Part shown: positions 7,773-15,856 of the stretch, piece after piece
How the letters are laid out: each line of letters starts with the position of its first letter
Numbering within the stretch: position 1 is the stretch's first letter
Assembly (NCBI RefSeq): GCF_030209575.1
Contig: NZ_JARVRS010000001.1
Span: 2,790,001-2,854,000, forward strand
Source of the DNA: Leifsonia sp. fls2-241-R2A-40a
GTDB lineage: Bacteria; Actinomycetota; Actinomycetes; Actinomycetales; Microbacteriaceae
Reading direction: 5' to 3'
DNA: 64,000 nucleotides
Position numbers and translations under genes: made by a program
Notes under the pieces: model-generated
What the model was told of the DNA's origin: nothing
Databases searched by the model: none
The model's input: the letters and a program-made list of their open reading frames with translations, nothing else

Positions 7773-8815
7773 TGCCCGAACGCGACACCGCGGGCCCTAT
7801 CATCGAGTTCCGCGGCGTCACCAAGAGCTTCGGCTCGGGCGACGCCGCGGTTCCCGCCGTCGACCGGCTCGACCTGTCGATCGCGCGCGGCGAGATCTTC
7901 GGGATCATCGGCTACTCGGGTGCGGGCAAGAGCACGCTGGTGCGCCTCATCAACGCTCTGGAGCATCCCACCGCCGGTGCCGTGATCGTCGACGGGCGCG
8001 ACCTGACGACGATGAAGGAGCGCGAGCTGCGTCGGGTGCGCGCGGGGATCGGGATGATCTTCCAGCAGTTCAACCTGTTCCGCTCGCGGACGGTCTTCGG
8101 CAACATCGCCTACCCGTTGAAGGTCGCCGGCTGGCCCGCGGACAAGCGCAAGGAGCGCGTGACCGAGTTGCTCGCCTTCGTCGGACTCACCGAGAAGGCG
8201 TGGAGCTACCCCGACCAGCTCTCCGGCGGCCAGAAGCAGCGCGTCGGCATCGCCCGGGCACTGGCGACGAATCCGGACATCCTGCTCGCCGACGAGGCGA
8301 CCAGTGCGCTGGACCCGGAGACGACCTCCGACGTCCTGGCCTTGCTCAAGCGGGTGAACCGCGAGCTCGGCGTCACCATCGTCGTCATCACGCACGAGAT
8401 GGAGGTGGTGCGGTCGATCGCCGACCGCGTCGCCGTGCTCGACGCGGGACGGGTGATCGAGTCGGGGAGCATCTTCGATGTGTTCTCAAACCCGCAGACC
8501 ACTACGGCCCAGCGCTTCGTCGGAACCGTGCTGCGCAACCAGCCGGGGGAGGCGGACATCGAGCGTCTCCGTGGCAAGCACTCCGGCCGGATCGTGTCGG
8601 CGCGCATCCACGATGACGGCCGGCTCGGCTCCGTGCTGTCCGACGCGGTCGGGCGGTACAACGTCCGGTTCGAGATCGTCTACGGCGGCATCTCCGCTCT
8701 GCAGGGCCGTTCGTTCGGCAGCCTCACGCTGGAGCTGCTGGGCGAGCCGGCCGATGTGGATGCGCTCATCGCCGACCTCCGCACGGTCACCGAGGTCGAG
8801 GAGGTGGCCGCATGA
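7772..8815 (+). CDS. metN: Methionine ABC transporter ATP-binding protein MetN
   Basis: This 347-residue ABC ATPase has Walker A GYSGAGKS near residue 48, signature LSGGQKQR near 150, and Walker B ILLADEATSALDP just after. A C-terminal NIL (ferredoxin-like) domain from about residue 270 is the regulatory region through which methionine inhibits transport in MetNI. GTG 7772 shares a base with the metQ TAG stop, and its own stop overlaps metI, so metQNI is one tightly coupled operon. Order and domains make the assignment secure. The actual ligand could be methionine, methionine sulfoxide or a related compound. Confidence 0.93.
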   Translation: MPERDTAGPIIEFRGVTKSFGSGDAAVPAVDRLDLSIARGEIFGIIGYSGAGKSTLVRLINALEHPTAGAVIVDGRDLTTMKERELRRVRAGIGMIFQQFNLFRSRTVFGNIAYPLKVAGWPADKRKERVTELLAFVGLTEKAWSYPDQLSGGQKQRVGIARALATNPDILLADEATSALDPETTSDVLALLKRVNRELGVTIVVITHEMEVVRSIADRVAVLDAGRVIESGSIFDVFSNPQTTTAQRFVGTVLRNQPGEADIERLRGKHSGRIVSARIHDDGRLGSVLSDAVGRYNVRFEIVYGGISALQGRSFGSLTLELLGEPADVDALIADLRTVTEVEEVAA

Positions 8816-9471
8816 CCGACTGGTCGACCCTGTGGCCCGTGTACCTGCAGTCCATCGGTCAGACGCTGTGGATGGTCGTCGCGACCCTGGTGCTCGGCGG
8901 CATCCTGGGCCTCGCGCTCGGCGTGCTGCTGTACACGACGCGGCGCGGCGGCCTGCTCGAGAACCGGGCCCTGTTCACCGTGCTGAACGTCGTCGTGAAC
9001 TTCATCCGGCCCATCCCGTTCATCATCTTCATGACCGCGATCGCGCCGCTGACGCAGCTGGTGCTGGGGACGTTCCTCGGCACGCCCGCCGCGATCTTCC
9101 CGATGACGATCGCCGCGACGTTCGGCATCTCCCGGATCGTGGAGCAGAACCTCGTCACCATCGAGCCGGGCGTGATCGAGGCGGCGCGGGCGATGGGGTC
9201 GAGCCCGTGGAGGATCATCACGACGCTGCTCATCCCGGAGGCGCTCGGTCCCCTCATCCTCGGCTACACGTTCATCTTCGTGGCCATCGTGGACCTGTCG
9301 GCGATCGCCGGGAGCATCGGCGGCGGCGGACTCGGCGACTTCGCGATCTCCTACGGCTACCAGCGCTACAACTGGGCGGTCACCTGGATCGCCGTGATCA
9401 CGATCGTGATTCTGGTGCAGGCCGCGCAGTTCCTGGGCAACTGGCTGGCCCGCAAGGCGCTGCGGCGCTGA
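8812..9471 (+). CDS. metI: Methionine ABC transporter permease MetI
   Basis: This 219-residue inner-membrane permease has about five hydrophobic segments. The EAA loop is seen as IEAARAMGSSPWRIITTLLIPEAL near residues 122-145, with GLGDFAISYGYQRYNW downstream, typical of MetI. It pairs with MetN across the membrane. The ATG overlaps the metN stop (ATGA). A long imperfect hairpin (9479-9541) follows directly and probably terminates the operon. Confidence 0.93.
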   Translation: MTDWSTLWPVYLQSIGQTLWMVVATLVLGGILGLALGVLLYTTRRGGLLENRALFTVLNVVVNFIRPIPFIIFMTAIAPLTQLVLGTFLGTPAAIFPMTIAATFGISRIVEQNLVTIEPGVIEAARAMGSSPWRIITTLLIPEALGPLILGYTFIFVAIVDLSAIAGSIGGGGLGDFAISYGYQRYNWAVTWIAVITIVILVQAAQFLGNWLARKALRR

Positions 9472-9478
9472 CGCCGGG

Positions 9479-9541
9479 CATCGAGTTGACGCAACACGCC
9501 GCTCCGCCACCGGTCCGACGGCGTGTCGCGTCAACTCGATG
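9479..9541. terminator. Long hairpin terminator, family B (shared with 52937-52984)
   Basis: Arms 9479-9501 and 9519-9541 pair over 23 bp with one mismatch, between the convergent metI and HTH-citrate-synthase genes. The arm contains TGACGCAACACGCCGC, which recurs exactly in the hairpin after the DAHP synthase gene 43 kb away. Confidence 0.7.
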
Positions 9542-9552
9542 GGCCGGCGGGG

Positions 9553-10764
9553 TCACGGGCCGACGTAGCGCCCCACGGGGCGCAGGCGGAGCGGGGGCTG
9601 CGCGTACTCGTCGAGGGCGTGCACGATCCAGCCGACAGTGCGTGCCGTCGCGAAGACGACCTCTCCGGCGTCGTCGCGCATCCCGGCCGCGAGCGCCAGC
9701 GCGCCGAGGGCGAGGTCGACGTTGGGATGGGCGCCCGTGCGGTCGCGAATGACCTCCGACACGGCTTTCGCGGCCGCCGCGACGGCGGAGTGCCGCTCGT
9801 CGGCTCGGAGCATCCCGAACAGGATGCGCGCCCGCGGGTCGCCGTCGGGATAGAGCGGCTGGCCGAAACCGGGGACCGGGCCGTGTGTGGCCACCACCGC
9901 ATCCGCCACCGCGCGCGCCGGATCCTCGCCCGAGACGACCCGGTCGAGCAGCCGGTACGCGGCGCGGCTGGCGTTGCCGTGCAGCGGCGAGTCCAGCGCA
10001 CCGAGCCCGGCGACGACGACGCCGTACGGGGTCGCGCGAGCGGATGCTGCTGCGCGCGCGGCGAGGGTCGAGATGGCGATGTCGTGGTCGAGGAGCAGCA
10101 CGAGGGCCGCGTTGAGGAGCGCGACGTCCGCGGGGGAGGGTGTTCCGTGGGAGAGGCGCCGGAACAGGCGCTCCGCGAGGTCGGGATCGGCTCCGGACGC
10201 CCCGCCGCCGAGCTCGGGCAGCACCTCCACCATCCCGGCGACCAGCCGCTCCGCTGCCGTGGCGACGACGGCCGGATCGAGGGACGCGCGCAACGGGTCC
10301 GCCGCGGCGAATGCGGTGACCGCGGCCAATTGCCGGTCGCGGTCACCGGCCGAAGCGGGAAGCACCTGGCTCACATCCCGCGCCGCGTCGAGACCGGCGC
10401 CGGACCGGAAGCGCGCCGCCGCATCCCACTCGCCGGTGAGCGCCCAGCGGGCGACGGTCTCGAACGGTTCGCGGGCCAGCTCGTCGACCGGCCGTCCCCG
10501 ATAGGTCAGTTCGCCGTCGTCGATCAGCGCGAACCGCGTCTCGATGACCATGAGCGGTCGGCCGTCCGAGTGCCCGGGCGCAGCAGTGGACTGGCGGCGC
10601 CTGCTCGCGGCGAACCGCTCGACCTCGAGCGGGTCGAAGCTGGATCCGTCGGCTGTCCGCACCCGACCGAGCCGCCCGCGCGCCACATAGGCGTACAGCG
10701 TCTCGAGCTTCACGCCGAGCCGCTCGGCGGTCTGTTCGGCCGTGAGGCGCGGGAGGGAGTCCAT
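9553..10764 (-). CDS. HTH-fused citrate synthase-like protein lacking a catalytic His
   Basis: This 403-residue protein begins with a MerR/excisionase-type helix-turn-helix (residues 7-54, LTAEQTAERLGV onward). A citrate synthase fold fills the rest. The first active-site His is kept (PLHGN, His262) and an Asp sits in the third motif (NVD, Asp350). The second His, normally in GFGHxVY, is Gln302 (GFGQPLY). Loss of that residue argues against normal turnover, so a metabolite-sensing DNA-binding role is inferred. It is divergent from a true citrate synthase paralogue, with a perfect palindrome 2 bp before its ATG. A start at 10797 would add 11 residues. Confidence 0.82.
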   Translation of the reverse strand: MDSLPRLTAEQTAERLGVKLETLYAYVARGRLGRVRTADGSSFDPLEVERFAASRRRQSTAAPGHSDGRPLMVIETRFALIDDGELTYRGRPVDELAREPFETVARWALTGEWDAAARFRSGAGLDAARDVSQVLPASAGDRDRQLAAVTAFAAADPLRASLDPAVVATAAERLVAGMVEVLPELGGGASGADPDLAERLFRRLSHGTPSPADVALLNAALVLLLDHDIAISTLAARAAASARATPYGVVVAGLGALDSPLHGNASRAAYRLLDRVVSGEDPARAVADAVVATHGPVPGFGQPLYPDGDPRARILFGMLRADERHSAVAAAAKAVSEVIRDRTGAHPNVDLALGALALAAGMRDDAGEVVFATARTVGWIVHALDEYAQPPLRLRPVGRYVGP

Positions 10765-10765
10765 A

Positions 10766-10778
10766 TTGATCCGATCAA
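10766..10778. promoter_or_regulatory. Operator-like palindrome TTGATCCGATCAA between divergent citrate synthases
   Basis: A perfect 6-bp inverted repeat with a one-base centre lies 2 bp upstream of the HTH-citrate synthase ATG. It adjoins a second palindrome CAACGTTG (10776-10783), which overlaps the -35 of the opposite gene. The placement would let one bound protein control both promoters. The HTH-fused neighbour is the obvious candidate. Confidence 0.6.
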
Positions 10779-10780
10779 CG

Positions 10781-10809
10781 TTGACTGCTACTTGCATCCA
10801 GTTCACACT
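10781..10809 (+). promoter_or_regulatory. Promoter of the plus-strand citrate synthase, apparently leaderless
   Basis: A -35 TTGACT (10781-10786), 17-bp spacer and -10 CACACT (10804-10809) leave only 6 nt to the ATG at 10816, so transcription probably starts at or next to the start codon. Confidence 0.55.
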
Positions 10810-10815
10810 ACCGGT

Positions 10816-11988
10816 ATGGACAGGATGGACGACACCCTCATCGACGTTCCCCGCGGCCTGACCAATGTGGTCGCGGCCCGCACGGAGCTGGGGGACGTGC
10901 GCGGGCACGAAGGCTTCTACCACTATCGGCAGTACTCGGCGGTGGACCTGGCGCGCGATCGGACGTTCGAGGAGGCGTGGCATCTTCTCCTCTTCGGTTC
11001 GTTGCCGACGACGGCAGAGCTGGAGGCTTTCCGCGCCCGCATCGCAGCGTCTCGAGCGCTTCCGGACGAGGTGCGCGAGATCCTTCCCGCGATCGCGCGA
11101 CTCACCACGGGCGGGGATGCGCTGGCCGGATTGCGGATGGCGCTCGCCGCGATCGCCGCCGCCGACGGCACTCGGCCGCTTTACGACGAGGACGCCGACG
11201 CGCGCGTCGAGGACGCCATCCGCACCGCCGCCGTCACGCCTGTCCTCCTCGCTGCGCTGCACGCACTCGCCGAAGGCCGGGAACCGCTCGAGCCGCGCGA
11301 CGATGTCGGTCACGTGGCCGGCTACCTCTGCCTCGTCACCGGGAGGATCCCGACGGAGCAGCAGGAGCGAGCGCTGAGCGCCTACATGACGGCAGCGATC
11401 GACCACGGTTTCAATGCCTCTACCTTCACCGCACGGGTGATCGCCTCGACGGGCGCGGATCTGCCGTCGGCCGTCGGGGGCGCGCTGGGCGCGCTCTCGG
11501 GACCGCTGCACGGCGGCGCACCGAGCCGCGCTCTCGACACCCTGGACGAGATCGGGACACCCGACCGCACCGACGAATGGGTGCGCCGCACCCTGGAGGA
11601 GGGCGGCCGGGTGATGGGCTTCGGCCACGCGGTGTACCGGACCGAGGACCCGCGCTCCCGGATGCTGCGCGAGTTCGCCGAGGGCTTCGGCGGTCCGCGG
11701 GTCGATTTCGCCGTGCAGGTGGAGCGACGGGTGCAGGAGCTGCTCGCCGAGCTGAAGCCCGGACGCGAGCTGCACACGAACGTCGAGTTCTACGCGGGGA
11801 TCGTGATGGAACTCTGCGGCATCCCGCGGTCGATGTTCACGCCGACGTTCGCCGCCGCCCGCGTGGTCGGCTGGACGGCCCACATCCTCGAGCAGGCCGC
11901 GGACGGCAAGATCGTCCGGCCGTCGTCGCGCTACGTCGGCCCGGCCGCGCCCGTGCCGCTGCCGGCGCGGGTACCCGCGTCGTCCTGA
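10816..11988 (+). CDS. Citrate synthase/2-methylcitrate synthase-family enzyme
   Basis: This 390-residue citrate synthase fold condenses acetyl- or propionyl-CoA with oxaloacetate in characterised relatives. Both catalytic His motifs are present: SGPLHGG (His232) and MGFGHAVYR (His271). The third motif reads NVEFYAG with Glu323 where classical enzymes have Asp; several actinobacterial citrate synthase 2 proteins share this as far as I recall. ATG 10816 was chosen for its position 6 nt after the -10; a second ATG follows at 10825. The divergent neighbour is its HTH-fused paralogue. Citrate versus methylcitrate specificity cannot be read here. Confidence 0.85.
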   Translation: MDRMDDTLIDVPRGLTNVVAARTELGDVRGHEGFYHYRQYSAVDLARDRTFEEAWHLLLFGSLPTTAELEAFRARIAASRALPDEVREILPAIARLTTGGDALAGLRMALAAIAAADGTRPLYDEDADARVEDAIRTAAVTPVLLAALHALAEGREPLEPRDDVGHVAGYLCLVTGRIPTEQQERALSAYMTAAIDHGFNASTFTARVIASTGADLPSAVGGALGALSGPLHGGAPSRALDTLDEIGTPDRTDEWVRRTLEEGGRVMGFGHAVYRTEDPRSRMLREFAEGFGGPRVDFAVQVERRVQELLAELKPGRELHTNVEFYAGIVMELCGIPRSMFTPTFAAARVVGWTAHILEQAADGKIVRPSSRYVGPAAPVPLPARVPASS

Positions 11989-12249
11989 GCGGGGCGCATT
12001 TCGTGTGACGGATGCATCGGGGTCGCGGTGACCACTCGCCGAGCGCGCCCCGAATACTTGCGTCGGAGAACGGACGGCAAATCTCCGACGTAACGTGGTG
12101 CAGCAGGAGATTGGCGGCCGATCCACCCGAATCTCCGCCGAGGGCGACCAGATCCCGACCGAGTCAAAGCCATCCACCCAGCCGGCCGAGTTACCGGCTC
12201 GACTCAGGCGGTCGCCGCGCCAAGCGCAGCGCAGCGCCGCCCCGCCCCC
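11989..12249. other. Spacer between convergent genes with two hairpins
   Basis: This 261-bp non-coding spacer has a perfect 9-bp hairpin CGTCGGAGA/TCTCCGACG (12061-12069 with 12082-12090). A second stem, GGAGATT/AATCTCC, follows about 20 bp later. Either could terminate transcription from both sides. I see no open frame with gene-like features. Confidence 0.4.
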
Positions 12250-13800
12250 TCACGCCTCCGGCGAGTACACCCGCAGCGCACCCGGCCTGATGGCGATCGC
12301 GATCCGCTTCGGGTTCCCCGGCGTCTCCGCGGACGCCTCCCCGTCGTGCGCGTATCCCGGATCGTCGCCGACCGCCTCGACGCTGATCTCCTCGACCACG
12401 CGCGCGTCCAAAGCGGGCGGCCCCTGGAGGAACGGCATGCGCGCCGCGAAGGCGTCCGTGCGGCCGCCGAAGGCGAGCGCGACGGCACCGCGGGTGCGCG
12501 GGCGCCCGCCGGCGAAGAGGATGCGCACGTCGAGCAGGTGGTCGTCCAGCCGTCGGCGCTCGATCGGCGCGACGCTGACGGGGTAGTACCGGTCGACGCC
12601 GACGAACACCGACCACACCTGGCGCCGCTTCCCGTCGATCTCGACCTCGAGCGGGTTGCCGCGCCGAACCACCCGGATCGCCGCGATGAGCGCGGCGATC
12701 GGCTTGCCCAGCCGCTTCTCGTGCTTCTCGCGCTCTTCGACGAAGGCGGGATAGATCCCGACTGACGCCGTATTGAGCACCGTGATGGTCTCGCCGTCGG
12801 CGAAGGACAGCTCGGCCACGTCGACCTCCCGGCCGCTGCCCGACGCGAGCGCGCCGAGGGTCGCGTCGACGGAGTCGAGCAGCGCCGCCTTGGCGAAGTG
12901 GTTGAACGTCCCGCCGGGGAAGACGACCAGCGGGAGGTCCGCCGCGCGCGCCCGCTGGGCGACCGCCGCGACCGTGCCGTCGCCGCCGTACGCGCCGAGG
13001 ACGCGCGGCGGGGCATCCGACCGCAGCGCCTGCTCGATCAGGTCGCCGATGTCGTCGCCGTCGGCCAGTTCGTGGACGTGCGCCTTCGGCAGCCGTTCCC
13101 GCAGCAGCGGAATCGGCGACGGGCGCCCCAGCCCGCGGCCGGAACCCGGATTGACGATGACGAACACGCCCTCGCCGGTCTCGGTCGCGGGCAGCTCGAT
13201 CATGCGCGCGGTCGGCGGGTCGCGGCGCACCACGGGCTTCACCGCGGGCACGACCACCTTGAGCGCCACGGCGGCAGCGACCCCGATCGCAGCGCCGCCC
13301 GCCACATCGGAGAGCCAGTGCGCCCCGGTGTGCAGCCGCGAGTACCCGACGCCCGCCGCCACGGGCGCCAGCGCGGCGCCGGCCGCCGGCCACTCCAGGG
13401 CGGCGCCGGTGGCGAACGCGGCGGCGCTCGCCGTGTGCCCCGAGGGGAACGACGGAGACGTCGGCGACCGTTCGAGGCGACGTGCGAGCGGGATGGATGT
13501 GAGGGCCGGGCGCTCGCCGCCGACCAGGCGTTTGCCGACCAGGTTGGCCACGAGGCTGGCCAGCCCCAGCGAGGCGAGGCCGCGGGCCGCCGCGCGCGGC
13601 CGGCCCAAGGCCAGCAGCACGGCCGCGGCCGCGAACCACAGCTTCCCGTGGTTGGCGGCCCGGGTGAGCCCGACCCAGAAGCCGTCGGACAGCGCTCCGG
13701 TCGTGCGCGCGTTGATGCGCTCGGCGACCCGCGCGTCGGCGCGCTTGACGCGAGCGGGGAGGGGGATGCGCCGATGCGGGCGACGACGGGATGCTGCCAT
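12250..13800 (-). CDS. Bifunctional PAP2 phosphatase / diacylglycerol kinase-family protein
   Basis: This 516-residue fusion has an N-terminal membrane PAP2 domain with GERP, SFPSGHT and SRLHTGAHWLSDV motifs (about residues 80-175). The cytosolic half is a diacylglycerol/sphingosine kinase-type catalytic domain (about 200-510) with NPGSGRG, GGDGTV and FPGGTFNHFA. PAP2 domains dephosphorylate lipid phosphates; the kinase domain phosphorylates lipids such as diacylglycerol. The fusion is known in actinobacteria and suggests membrane-lipid recycling. ATG 13800 gives the basic leader MAASRRRPHRR before the first helix. It is divergent from a small membrane protein gene. Confidence 0.87.
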   Translation of the reverse strand: MAASRRRPHRRIPLPARVKRADARVAERINARTTGALSDGFWVGLTRAANHGKLWFAAAAVLLALGRPRAAARGLASLGLASLVANLVGKRLVGGERPALTSIPLARRLERSPTSPSFPSGHTASAAAFATGAALEWPAAGAALAPVAAGVGYSRLHTGAHWLSDVAGGAAIGVAAAVALKVVVPAVKPVVRRDPPTARMIELPATETGEGVFVIVNPGSGRGLGRPSPIPLLRERLPKAHVHELADGDDIGDLIEQALRSDAPPRVLGAYGGDGTVAAVAQRARAADLPLVVFPGGTFNHFAKAALLDSVDATLGALASGSGREVDVAELSFADGETITVLNTASVGIYPAFVEEREKHEKRLGKPIAALIAAIRVVRRGNPLEVEIDGKRRQVWSVFVGVDRYYPVSVAPIERRRLDDHLLDVRILFAGGRPRTRGAVALAFGGRTDAFAARMPFLQGPPALDARVVEEISVEAVGDDPGYAHDGEASAETPGNPKRIAIAIRPGALRVYSPEA

Positions 13801-13957
13801 GCCCGCCAATGTACGCGGCGCAGACGGCGGGTCGCGGATCGTCGCCGGGTCTGTGCGCCAACCCGGGTTGTGGAGAATCGCCCCCGTCCAGAACCCCCGC
13901 GCAGAACCCTGTGCAGAACGCCGCGCGCGGCTCCGGCCGGGCGGTAGGATCGACGAC

Positions 13958-14401
13958 GTGAGCACGCACGTCATCTCCCAGCCCAACGAACACCAGCGCG
14001 AGGTCGTCGGCAGCGACGAGCAGGGCACGCTCGTCCGCAGCCTCAGCACGACGCTGCCCAGCGCCCTCGGCAACCTCCTCGCCACTCTCGTGGTGCTGGT
14101 CTCGGTGGTCATCGGCATCTGGAGCCTCGTAGCGACCTGGACCGGCAACGCCGATGACTTCCTCCCGTTCTTCCAGGTGACCGTCGCGGCGACCGTCGTG
14201 TCGCTCAACGCCCTGTATGCGCGCCGTACCTTCAGCTACGTGATCACGCTCATCGGCGCCATCCTCTGGCTCTGGGTGTCGGTCACGCCGTTCTCGCCGT
14301 TCTTCCAGGTGCTGCTGCAGGCGGTCACCGTGGTGATCATGCTCGCCGGCGTGGTGCTCTCGACGGCGGCTGTCCGCCTCAGCAAGCAGCCCCGCTTCTG
14401 A
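13958..14401 (+). CDS. Small four-helix membrane protein of unknown function
   Basis: This 147-residue protein has a polar N-terminus of about 30 residues and four hydrophobic helices (roughly 35-60, 70-92, 96-116, 120-142). I do not recognise a family. TAGGAT at 13945-13950 is 7 nt before the GTG, pointing to a leaderless transcript. The TGA stop overlaps the CTG proposed as start of the downstream MFS protein, so the two may be translationally coupled. Confidence 0.7.
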   Translation: MSTHVISQPNEHQREVVGSDEQGTLVRSLSTTLPSALGNLLATLVVLVSVVIGIWSLVATWTGNADDFLPFFQVTVAATVVSLNALYARRTFSYVITLIGAILWLWVSVTPFSPFFQVLLQAVTVVIMLAGVVLSTAAVRLSKQPRF

Positions 14402-15834
14402 GCGGGGAGCCGACGCCCCGGCCCGGCTCCGCACCAGCGGGAGATCCGACCGCTCCGGCGGATCCGTCGATCCCGCCCGGAGAACTCGCTCCCGACGAGC
14501 TCCCGCACGGCCGCCTGCCCGGCGACGAGACCCTGTCCCGCCGTCGGCACTTCGTCGACCTCTCGCCGCTGCGCGAGTCGCCGGCGTTCGCGCGCCTCTG
14601 GCTGGGCGGCGCGATCTCCGGCATCGGCTCGCAGATGACCATCGTCGCCGTCGGACTGCACATCTTCGACCTGACGCATTCGACTCTCGCCGTCTCCCTG
14701 GTGGCGCTGTTCGCGCTGGTGCCGATGATCGTCTTCGGGCTCTACGGCGGTGTGCTCGCCGACGCCTTCGACCGCCGCAAGGTCGCCCTGGTGACGGCGA
14801 TCGTCGCGTGGACCTCCACGGCTGCGCTGGCCCTCCTCGCGTGGATGCACATCCCGGTCGTCTGGCCCCTCTACGTGATCACGACCATCAACGCGGTGGC
14901 GAGCGTGATGATCGGTGCAACGCGGCAGGCGATCACGCCGCGGCTCCTCCCGGTGCGGCTGCTTCCCGCAGCCAGCGCGCTGGGCGGGATCAGCATGGGC
15001 GTCATGGTGACCGTCGGTCCCGCGCTCGCCGGCCTGCTGGTCGCGACCGTCGGCGTCCCGTGGACCTACACGGTGGATGCGGTGCTCTTCACCGCCGCAT
15101 TCCTCGGCATCTTCACCCTTCCGTCGATCGTCCCGGAGGGGGAGCGGCAGGGCGCGGGACTCGCATCGGTCCTGGAGGGGCTGCGGTTCCTCCGCACCGC
15201 ACCCAACCTCAGCATGACGTTCGTGCTCGACGTCATCGCCATGACCTTCGGCCAGCCGCGCGCGCTGTTCCCCGCGGTCGGTGCCCTGCTCATCGGCGGC
15301 GGACCGATCACCGTCGGCATCCTCACCGCCGCGGGCGCGGTGGGAACGCTGGTGTCGAGCGTGTTCTCGGGACGCCTCGGCAGCGTGCGGTGGCAGGGGC
15401 GTGCGGTCGAGCGCGCGATCATCGTCTACGGCGCCAGCATCCTGGGCTTCGGCATCGTGCTGGCTGTCGTCGCCGTCACCGGGACGAACGGCGGGGGCGC
15501 CTCCCTGCTGCAGGCGAACATGCCGGCGCTGGTCCTGGCGACCATCCTGCTCGCGGCGTCCGGCGCCGCGGACAACGTGAGCTCCATCTTCCGCATGACG
15601 ATCCTGCAGGCGTCCGCTCCGGATGCGATGCGCGGTCGGTTGCAGGGCGTCTTCACCGTCGTTGTCACCGGCGGCCCGCGCCTGGGCGACCTCTACATCG
15701 GTGTCCTGGCGCTCACCGGAGCGCTCTGGTTCCCGCCGTTGCTCGGCGGACTGCTGATCGTGGTGCTCGTCGCGGTCGTCGTGCGCATCCAGCGCTCGTT
15801 CCTCCGGTACGACGCGCTCGCGCCCACACCCTGA
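14398..15834 (+). CDS. MFS exporter (EntS/DUF-type) with non-canonical or misplaced start
   Basis: This is a 12-helix major-facilitator protein resembling multidrug or siderophore exporters. The loop after helix 2 shows YGGVLADAFDRRKV. The first ATG (14635) falls in the middle of helix 1. Upstream codons encode a typical approach (SPLRESPAFARLWLGGAISG) and the frame stays open, but it contains no ATG, GTG or TTG back to the previous gene. CTG at 14398 overlaps that gene's TGA as CTGA and is my best guess; initiation elsewhere or frameshifting is possible. Full length would be 478 residues, of which the first 50 or so are Pro-rich. Confidence 0.75.
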   Translation: MSGEPTPRPGSAPAGDPTAPADPSIPPGELAPDELPHGRLPGDETLSRRRHFVDLSPLRESPAFARLWLGGAISGIGSQMTIVAVGLHIFDLTHSTLAVSLVALFALVPMIVFGLYGGVLADAFDRRKVALVTAIVAWTSTAALALLAWMHIPVVWPLYVITTINAVASVMIGATRQAITPRLLPVRLLPAASALGGISMGVMVTVGPALAGLLVATVGVPWTYTVDAVLFTAAFLGIFTLPSIVPEGERQGAGLASVLEGLRFLRTAPNLSMTFVLDVIAMTFGQPRALFPAVGALLIGGGPITVGILTAAGAVGTLVSSVFSGRLGSVRWQGRAVERAIIVYGASILGFGIVLAVVAVTGTNGGGASLLQANMPALVLATILLAASGAADNVSSIFRMTILQASAPDAMRGRLQGVFTVVVTGGPRLGDLYIGVLALTGALWFPPLLGGLLIVVLVAVVVRIQRSFLRYDALAPTP

Positions 15835-15856
15835 CTGCGGTCCGCAGGGACGCGGC

